This document shows positions 59,101 through 64,000 of a stretch of DNA of 64,000 bases, piece by piece. The DNA comes from Hemicentrotus pulcherrimus (lineage: Eukaryota; Echinodermata; Echinoidea; Camarodonta; Strongylocentrotidae). Each line of letters starts with the position of its first letter. Within the stretch, counting starts at the first letter, position 1. The DNA is taken from positions 17,505 to 81,504 of the forward strand of contig BEXV01000360.1 in NCBI GenBank assembly GCA_003118195.1. Reading direction: 5' to 3'. A program made the translations under genes and the position numbers. Below the pieces are notes generated by a model. It was not told the DNA's origin and made no database searches. It was given only the letters and a program-made list of their open reading frames with translations.

Positions 59101-60239
59101 CAACAGATTTTAATAGAACGTAACAACAGAAAAGGATATTTAGACAGGTATGGGAGATAATAAAATCAAGTTGATTCAAAGAGAGACAGTGGTCAGAGGA
59201 GGGAGAAGGAAGATACTAAGAAACGGATATGGAAATAAGAGAGTTTGATAGAAAAACAGATAGATAGATAGTGAGAGAGAAGGGGGAACAGTTGAGCGAC
59301 ACCCACCCTTAACAGACGGATCCTGATCTAGACTATTGTCAAGGAAGGGTTAACAATAGAACTTGTCAGCATTGTTAAGGTGAAACCAAGTCTTATCCGT
59401 CTACAAGGAGACATTATGTCAGATGAAGTAAAGCGTGATAAATAGCAGGCAAATACCACTTCAGAACCAACGAAATCTTAAAAGAACTCGCAAATATACA
59501 GATACAGTATCTAACTATTTACTAGAAAGTAAAAGAAAAGGCTACTCGCGACGCCAAAATTGCGTTAATTGACAAGCACTATTAACTTCAACTCCAAAAC
59601 TCTATTATCTCGCACATAAATACAACCGTGATTTTAATTATGGTTGGGAATGAACAAGCATTGAAGTTTAGCTGAAAGCTATTGCGTGTAAAAGGTTAGT
59701 AATGTGACAATACAAAATAATGAAAAGCAGATATCCTCTACAAAGATGAGATTTATGATTATTCACATGATTTGAAAAGAATAAGGAGATGAGTGGAGAA
59801 TAAAATCCGAGTTGATAGCAAGGGGTAGAAGGAAGATATGGAGAAACGGGAATGGAATGTAGTTCACCCAATCACACTTATCCTCCTGAGTGATTTTTAT
59901 AAAAAAAACAGAAATGATAAATTGTGTTAGAAGGCGCTTAAAGAAAATAATGAGTGGATTATATAGATGAAATAGGATGAGAGAAGATACGAGAGACAGA
60001 GGTAAAGGGATAGATGTATGTAGGAAGATGCAAATAGATACAAGAGGCAAATAGAGCAAGAGAAAGAGAGAAAATATAGAGATGAAGGGGAGGGAAGAAA
60101 TTGTTGACCATACCTTATTGGTTTCAACGTCCACCACCACTGATACGAGGAGGACTAGGTCTTCCTCATCAGTGCCAAGCAAGGCTCCTCTTCGCCCCGC
60201 TGTCGTGCAGAACACAATCACCAGATAGTTAAACGCCAT
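22651..60239 (-). CDS. ESRP: Epithelial splicing regulatory protein (ESRP/fusilli family), 14 coding exons, complete
   Basis: ESRPs are nuclear RNA-binding proteins that control epithelial alternative splicing by binding UGG/GGU-rich pre-mRNA. Exons 5' to 3' on the - strand: 60239-60114, 58571-58443, 49540-49318, 35313-35218, 32850-32796, 30446-30336, 29580-29448, 28972-28930, 28476-28379, 27573-27367, 26754-26473, 25977-25794, 25498-25062 and 22785-22651. All are GT-AG and in phase: 752 residues plus TAA. Layout: N-terminal exonuclease-like domain ~1-190 (DYLVV-like start, then [12 protein letters not shown] and [11 protein letters not shown]); RRM1 ~220-300 ([20 protein letters not shown]); RRM2 ~321-400 ([34 protein letters not shown]); RRM3 ~461-545 ([28 protein letters not shown]); Pro/His/Ala-rich linker; RRM-like unit ~683-752. 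The ATG at 60239-60237 has the context GGAAAAATGG and an in-frame TAG upstream. Vertebrate ESRPs (~680-730 residues) share this order. One invertebrate ESRP is ancestral to ESRP1 and ESRP2. Confidence 0.95.
22786..25061 (-). other. ESRP last intron with UGG/GGU-rich cluster
   Basis: A 2.3-kb intron without exon-like sequence. On the transcribed strand, 23925-24125 is G/U-rich with repeated GGUG, UGGUG and GGUGG motifs (from CCACCAACACC, CCAACACCAA, TTCCACCA, CTCCCACCAAAG and CCCCAGCACCAGG on the + strand). Such motifs resemble ESRP binding sites. 24185-24300 may be a dispersed repeat. Confidence 0.6.
25062..25498 (-). CDS. ESRP: ESRP exon 13 (Pro/His/Ala-rich linker, RRM4 start)
   Basis: The acceptor is TTTCACAG and the donor GTAAGT. 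This is the longest coding exon (437 nt). It encodes a low-complexity linker with PPPHHPHAQ, Ala runs ([23 protein letters not shown]) and [20 protein letters not shown], like the vertebrate YPSPPGSP motif. It then gives [20 protein letters not shown] and QGYG, the start of a C-terminal RRM. It is markedly GC-rich. Confidence 0.93.
25794..25977 (-). CDS. ESRP: ESRP exon 12 (RRM3 end)
   Basis: The acceptor is ACCATTAG and the donor GTAAGA. It encodes [20 protein letters not shown] and continues to [17 protein letters not shown]. Vertebrates have [20 protein letters not shown] and [17 protein letters not shown]. It exits in phase 1. Confidence 0.95.
26473..26754 (-). CDS. ESRP: ESRP exon 11 (linker and RRM3 start)
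   Basis: The acceptor is GGTCCAG and the donor GTAAGA. A Pro/Ile/His-rich linker ([18 protein letters not shown]) is followed by [20 protein letters not shown] and [13 protein letters not shown]. It is 94 codons in phase 0. The exon is GC-rich relative to the introns. Confidence 0.95.
27367..27573 (-). CDS. ESRP: ESRP exon 10 (RRM2 main part)
   Basis: The acceptor is TGTTGTAG and the donor GTGAGT. It encodes [20 protein letters not shown], then [17 protein letters not shown] and [15 protein letters not shown]. It is 69 codons in phase 0 and nearly identical in key positions to vertebrate RRM2. Confidence 0.95.
28146..28172. repeat. CT/GA microsatellite in ESRP intron
   Basis: About 27 bp of (TC)n lie on the + strand between exons 9 and 10, reading as (GA)n in the pre-mRNA. 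Confidence 0.9.
28379..28476 (-). CDS. ESRP: ESRP exon 9 (RRM2 start)
   Basis: The acceptor is TTTCACAG and the donor GTATGT. It encodes [20 protein letters not shown] and then [12 protein letters not shown]. Vertebrates have [20 protein letters not shown] followed by GLPFTATAEEV. Confidence 0.94.
28930..28972 (-). CDS. ESRP: ESRP exon 8 (43 nt)
   Basis: A very small exon with acceptor TTTTGCAG and donor GTATGT. It encodes [15 protein letters not shown], matching the vertebrate VYKATGEDFLKIAGG at the end of RRM1. Its length is not a multiple of three, so skipping would shift the frame. Confidence 0.92.
29060..29150. repeat. Dispersed repeat fragment in ESRP intron
   Basis: GGAGACTTGTATAGCGCTCA is followed by TGGCACATTGCCACTC. 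From general knowledge, this resembles a repeat found widely in sea urchin and other marine invertebrate DNA (GTATAGCGC motif). The boundaries are unknown. Confidence 0.4.
29448..29580 (-). CDS. ESRP: ESRP exon 7 (RRM1 second half)
   Basis: The acceptor is TCTCTCAG and the donor GTAAAT. It encodes [20 protein letters not shown], then [20 protein letters not shown] and RYVE, the RNP1 strand and second helix. Vertebrates have GRRNGEALVRF and ALQRHKHHMGTRYIE. Confidence 0.95.
30336..30446 (-). CDS. ESRP: ESRP exon 6 (RRM1 first half)
   Basis: The acceptor is CTTGCAG and the donor GTTAGG. It encodes [20 protein letters not shown] and continues to [16 protein letters not shown], the RNP2 strand and first helix of RRM1. 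The match to the vertebrate [20 protein letters not shown] is very strong. Confidence 0.95.
30447..35217 (-). other. ESRP introns around exon 5
   Basis: Two introns (30447-32795 and 32851-35217) are mostly AT-rich with no recognised element. A GC-richer pocket at 33440-33620 is described as a finding. 34960-35030 has loose GTTGTTGATGAT repeats. Confidence 0.6.
32796..32850 (-). CDS. ESRP: ESRP exon 5 (55 nt)
   Basis: A small exon with acceptor ATTGCAG and donor GTAAGT. It encodes [17 protein letters not shown] and links to exon 6 through a split Tyr codon. Vertebrates have NHRFSDPERVNYKFESGT at the same place, which confirms it. Confidence 0.9.
35218..35313 (-). CDS. ESRP: ESRP exon 4
   Basis: The acceptor is CTTTCAG and the donor GTAAGT. 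It encodes [20 protein letters not shown] and continues to [11 protein letters not shown], aligning with the vertebrate MTEYLNFEK to AMISE region. It is 96 nt in phase 1 to 1, so skipping would keep the frame. Confidence 0.9.
36169..36249. repeat. GA microsatellite
   Basis: About 80 bp of (GA)n with minor breaks on the + strand reads as (CU)n in the ESRP pre-mRNA. Confidence 0.93.
38461..38750. repeat. Nested tandem duplications
   Basis: Two 67-bp copies, nearly identical, start at 38617 and 38684 (GCATTGCAGTGGCTACCAAT...). Upstream, a diverged ~95-bp duplication (38461 and 38556) shares AGTAAAATGGGG-like, TAGCTCAA, ATAGCATACAA and TGCATGGAAAA sequence and also ends in CAGTGGCTACCAA. There are at least two rounds of local duplication, one old and one recent. 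Confidence 0.85.
42180..42240. repeat. Purine-rich GAA tract
   Basis: GAAGAAGAAGAAG-type purine sequence in the ESRP intron is polypyrimidine in the pre-mRNA. The apparent open frame through it is low complexity. Confidence 0.8.
49318..49540 (-). CDS. ESRP: ESRP exon 3 (with alternative internal donor)
   Basis: The acceptor is TTTCGCAG. It encodes [20 protein letters not shown], then [13 protein letters not shown] and [20 protein letters not shown] to KDMAT, the best conserved part of the N-terminal domain. The full-length donor is a weak GTATCC at 49317. A strong GTAAGT lies inside the exon (GT at 49368-49367), and its use would shorten the exon by exactly 51 nt in the same phase. Vertebrate homology supports the long form. 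Confidence 0.9.
49577..49672. repeat. Short tandem repeat (TATGGCATAGTAAAGTTAATAAAG-like unit)
   Basis: Four copies of TATGGCATAGTAA, spaced 20 to 26 bp apart with variable AAGTTAATAA linkers, lie just upstream of ESRP exon 3 in the transcript sense. Confidence 0.85.
50122..50176. repeat. GA microsatellite
   Basis: About 50 bp of (AG)n lie on the + strand within the ESRP intron. Confidence 0.93.
56385..56751. mobile_element. TTAA-flanked MITE, family A copy 3 (most intact)
   Basis: TTAA at 56381-56384 and 56752-56755 flanks a 367-bp element with termini AGGTAAAGACCAGT and ACTGGTCTTTACCT, a perfect 14-bp inverted repeat. It is reversed relative to copy 1 (3326-3717) and similar along almost its entire length. 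It is non-coding and in an ESRP intron. Confidence 0.87.
58443..58571 (-). CDS. ESRP: ESRP exon 2
   Basis: The acceptor is CTTTTAG and the donor GTGAGT. It encodes [20 protein letters not shown] and continues to [17 protein letters not shown]. It is 43 codons in phase 0, part of the N-terminal domain. Confidence 0.9.
58572..60113 (-). other. ESRP first intron, purine-rich on + strand
   Basis: A 1.5-kb intron. 59150-59290 and 59940-60110 are strongly A/G-rich on the + strand (GAGAGA, GATAGATAGATAG), giving long pyrimidine-rich stretches in the pre-mRNA. No exon or element was recognised. Confidence 0.65.
60114..60239 (-). CDS. ESRP: ESRP exon 1 (start codon)
   Basis: It encodes [20 protein letters not shown], then [18 protein letters not shown] and ETNK. 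Vertebrate ESRP1 has a parallel start ([20 protein letters not shown]). The upstream in-frame TAG supports this ATG. The donor is GTATGG, phase 0, and 42 codons are encoded. Confidence 0.93.
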
Positions 60240-63200
60240 TTTTCCTCCAACCAACTATTTCTGATCATAAAACACCAAAACCGAAGTTCACAAGCAAAGG
60301 GAAGGAGAAGCCACAAATTCCAACTGCGTTTATTTCACTCGTTTTTTAAAAATCAACTCGATTTTCAACCCCCCGCAATAAATACAAATAAAATCAAAAT
60401 ATGAGAAGAGAGTCACCACTAAGAAATCTGTCACCACCACACCAAAAATGCACCCCAAATGATCTAGAAGTTTGTTTTAAACATAACCCAGCACCGAAGA
60501 AATGAAGAGAGCCCGACACCGTACGGCTCACTAGATCACAGACCGAACTATCTACTGCCGGTGAATACTCAGTATCTATTTACCCCCGAAGATTGAGAAC
60601 GGGAGAAATAATACTGGTAGGACGAATTCAGTCAGTTACCAACGCCTCACGCGTCCGCCCAAGAGGTACGATAGGAGTCTATGAAAAGAGCGATCAGTCC
60701 CTGTGGTGCTTATGTACGAAATGCTGTCGCCACTTTGCGATGATACAAGTTTGTACGATCAGCGATGCTTATTGGCCAAATCCGCCGAAGCTCCGCTATA
60801 CGTGGCGTGCAGGTAGGGTTGTATCAGACACACTGGACGGGGCGTGGACGATTATGTGCCGGTCTATTGAATGCTCTCATAATGTCTGCTATCTGTTGCA
60901 TGCAATGTGTGTGTATCGCACCCGCATTATTCTAATCCCAATTTATCCTCCCCTCTATAAGAATAAAAAACACTACAAACCGACAATCCTCGATTTTTTC
61001 CTGTCTACTTTTTTTCTCTCTCCCCTCGTTATATCAACGTGCTTTTATCGCTTTTTCTTTTATACAGACTTCAACAGTTGATTGGTGTTATACAAAGCAT
61101 TGAGGGCGATTGTGTAACCTCGGCGTTTCACTATTTCGCTTCAATCTATTGTTCTCTTCTTTCTTTTATCTTCCCTCAGTTCGAATGAGGTTGTTGTGAT
61201 GGAATGCTTTCAAAGTCGAAAAGAAGCCAATCTCTTAAATCCTTTAAAGGATATGCTCCGTGGTTGCTTTAACGCCACCATTGTGATTTCGAAAGAGAAG
61301 AGAAAGGGCCCAAATCTCTGCACACCAACGCAAATTATCAAAACCAATAGCCAGTGAGCCAGCCTTAATCGTATCTTTCTTTTTAATACCATCCCATTTT
61401 TAATCTTTAATTATCCCACAGGCCAAAGTCAGAGTCAATTAGTACTCGACAATCAAAAGGGGAATAGAAAGGGCTAAAGGATCCGTGTCTGGAACAACCC
61501 GGCACCCACCCTTTTTTTTAAAACAGATTGTAAGTGAATTGTATTGATTTTAGAGGTAGATCCTGCTTTAATCAACACCGATTTTAAAGTGATGATTTTT
61601 TTGTTGTTGTTGAAAAGCTACCCCCCCCCAAATGTGTGCCACGGCATTTTTTTTTGCGTGCTGCTTTAAATGAAACCTAAAAACAACCAAAAATAATCAA
61701 ACAAAAACATGAATACCAACACTATACACGATGCATGTATTTGGCTTTACTAGTTCCGCAAAGCATCTTGAGAATTGAGATATGATACAATAATCACTTA
61801 TCAGTTTTATATTATAACTTAATACCTTTAATCTAGATTAACTAGGTTCGAGATTCGATTATTCAGAGGACACAGATCAAACCAGAGAAACCGCAACCTC
61901 CAAGAACCTGATCGATATCTCCACCTCATTTTTCAAATTTTTGACTGAATCGATTTGATTTGAATTGATTTTATACCATTCGAAATTTTGCATTATATCA
62001 AACGTTATTTTTTGTGATTGCAGGATTAGCTTTTTAAAATTTAAATGTCACTAGATGGCAGTTGTTATTTTGATGCAGGGAACTCTACTCAGATGCCTTT
62101 GAGTGCCGAAATAAGTGGATTAGCGCTGTCAGGGGCATAATTTATATGGGCGTTTAGGAATTGTTTACGACTTTAAGTTTGTAATCATCATGCCCCCTAA
62201 CACAAACTCAAGCCCACATGTTCCTTTTCCCCCTTTTTCTTCCTTTCTTTTTATCTCCCCTTTCTCTTTCTCCCTTTCCCTCTCTTTTCACTCTTTACCT
62301 ATTTCTCTATTCTTTTATCCCTTCTTATTTTCTATGTTTTTTCTAACTTTATCAGTCTCTTTCTCCCCTTCTCATAAACGCACACCCTCATTTCCTTTCC
62401 TTTCTAAAACATGGGCCCGCTTCATAAAACCTGTAATCAGTTACAATTGTCACTTATATCAACTCTGCATAGAACAACTTATATACGCCTGTCTTAGTCT
62501 ATTTATTTCTCTCTAGTTTACATTGTGTAACCTATTAATGCAGCTCTTTTCCTTCTCAAAATAATAATATTTATGAATTTACTTATTTGTTCATTGGGCT
62601 TAACATCGATTTACAATAATCTACAATATTATTTGCCACTCTCGACCCAGGTTTAGCAAATGCGTCCATTGGTAGAAAGAATGTTCTCCTTATCATGCCG
62701 CATCATGGGTAAAAGCCAGGATGGCGTAATGTGTCTCAAGAAAAAAAAAGCGCTTTATGATAAATCCAGTACGTTTGTGTTTCTGTTGTCGTTGCTTTCG
62801 TTGTTATAGAGAGACGAGTCCTCACTGCACGTAAACCTAAAACCGTATATCTTCTCATCTAAAACCTATGAAAGACTTCAAACCCCCTTCCTCCAAAGAC
62901 AACCTTGGTGGCCTTGAAAGAGTCTTGTTTAAAAATCAACCAATAATTAATCAAAGGATACTTCTTTTAATCTTCAGTATGCATAATGATCGTAACGGTC
63001 GTCTCTGAAGGGTTTATATAACAACGCATGCACGTGTCTAATGTACCCGGAACATTGGGTTATGTTACCTTACTCATGGGGGTCATTTTGAGCCGAGTGA
63101 CATTGTTTTGGCGGACTAATGGCAATCAACTAAAATCACATAAAACAAAGGCTACGTTTGAAAGAGGCAAACTAACATCCCTTAAAAGTGATTTCATAAT

Positions 63201-63289
63201 ACATGAGTTAATGTCCTTGCTTTATTCAGAGACATTTATTTGCCCTCACGACTATTATTATTATTTCTATTTATATTGTTGCTGTTATC
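60240..63289. other. 5' flank and presumed 5' UTR/promoter of ESRP
   Basis: This is upstream of the ESRP start codon. No TATA box, CpG island or second gene could be assigned confidently. 60540-60880 is somewhat GC-richer than its surroundings. 62220-62345 is pyrimidine-rich low complexity. 62411-62460 (GGGCCCGCTTCATAAAACCT) resembles the end of a common sea urchin element. Confidence 0.5.
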
Positions 63290-63418
63290 ATTATTATTAT
63301 TAGTAGTAGTAGCGATACAAGTCATAGTAGTGAAACTATTAGTATTAGTAGTATTAAAAGTATTAGTAGAAGTAGTGGTAGTAATTGTAGTACATGAAGT
63401 AGGAGTAGTAGTAGTAGA

Positions 63419-63482
<64 letters not shown>

Positions 63483-63553
63483 AAAAATAGAAGTAGTAGT
63501 AATAATCAATAGTACAAGTAGTAGTAGTAGTAGTAGTCCATGTAGTAGTAAAG

Positions 63554-63626
<73 letters not shown>

Positions 63627-63802
63627 CAGTAGTAGTAGTAGAAGTAGTATCAGTAGTATCAGTAGTAACAGCAGTAGTAGTAGTAGTAATAGTACATGTA
63701 GTAGTAAAAATAGTAATAGTAGTAGTAGTAGCAGTAGTAATAGGAGTAGTAGTCGTCGTCGTCGTCGTCGTCGTCGTAGTAGTAGTAGTAGTAGTAGTAG
63801 TA
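63290..63802. repeat. Long AGT/TTA/GTC trinucleotide array
   Basis: About 510 bp is dominated by AGT (TAG) units with AGA, ATT and short interruptions, plus a block of seven CGT units near 63753-63776. Long apparent open frames (poly-Val, poly-Thr, poly-Tyr/Leu) are products of the triplet period and not genes. Confidence 0.95.
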
Positions 63803-64000
63803 ACCTGGATCCCGCACAAGTATTATCTCATAAGGCATATACGTTTATATTTTTAACACAGTTAAAGCTCTTTCGACACGTCATTTTCTTAGGTGAAACC
63901 CCCAAAAACACAAATGTTCTTCAGTTTGCCCTTGAAAAAATTGTATGTTTGTAAAAAGAAATACTTGGTAAAGTACGTACCAAAACAATAAATTAAACTT

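Noticed and set aside
59763..60254. Continuous minus-strand frame of 163 codons from the ESRP start
   Set aside because: Only the first 42 codons after the ATG are exon. The donor GTATGG at 60113 ends it, and the rest is intron translation of a pyrimidine-rich tract.
60593..61081. Plus-strand 162-codon frame upstream of ESRP
   Set aside because: No start context, domain or family resemblance. The second half is pyrimidine-rich with a low-complexity hydrophobic translation.
63240..63819. Long poly-Thr, poly-Val and poly-Tyr/Leu frames
   Set aside because: They follow directly from the AGT triplet array.
1..64000. CRISPR arrays, operons or bacterial-type features
   Set aside because: The window is intron-rich animal DNA. 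The direct repeats seen are microsatellites, local duplications or transposon copies, without regular repeat-spacer structure.

Overview
The window is animal genomic DNA. It is AT-rich, has intron-split genes with GT-AG splice sites, and contains many short inverted-repeat DNA elements. Two gene models can be read exon by exon because every junction keeps the reading phase and the translations match known animal families. The repeat types and protein divergence suggest an echinoderm, most likely a sea urchin. That is inference, and the species cannot be named from this sequence alone.

Left part (1-13010, + strand): the 3' two thirds of an importin-4 (IPO4) gene. Fourteen coding exons between 333 and 13010 encode the last ~704 residues and the stop codon. 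The N-terminal ~375 residues lie outside the window to the left. Most introns of this gene hold short transposable elements: TTAA-flanked T2/Kolobok-like elements, TA-flanked elements, a foldback element, a tRNA-derived element and a poly(A)-tailed retroinsertion. One intron holds a decayed partial copy of the following exon.

Middle (13011-22650): the space between two convergent genes. It holds the 3' UTR of each, a TA-flanked element 25 bp past the IPO4 stop, a TTAA-flanked element, a tRNA-like sequence, G/C homopolymer tracts and simple repeats.

Right part (22651-60239, - strand): a complete gene for an epithelial splicing regulatory protein (ESRP, fusilli family). Fourteen coding exons give 752 residues: an N-terminal exonuclease-like domain, three full RRMs, a Pro/His/Ala-rich linker and a C-terminal RRM-like unit completed by the last exon. 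Introns of 14 kb and 9 kb separate the N-terminal exons. Two features suggest regulated or self-regulated splicing: competing in-frame 5' splice sites 51 nt apart in exon 3, and a cluster of UGG/GGU-rich motifs in the last intron.

Far right (60240-64000): 5' flank of the ESRP gene, with no recognisable second gene and a ~510 bp AGT-type trinucleotide array near the edge. The two genes have unrelated jobs (nuclear import and alternative splicing), so their proximity need not mean shared function. No wholly new gene system was seen; the most interesting signals are the splice-site arrangement in ESRP, the decayed IPO4 exon copy and the families of short DNA elements.
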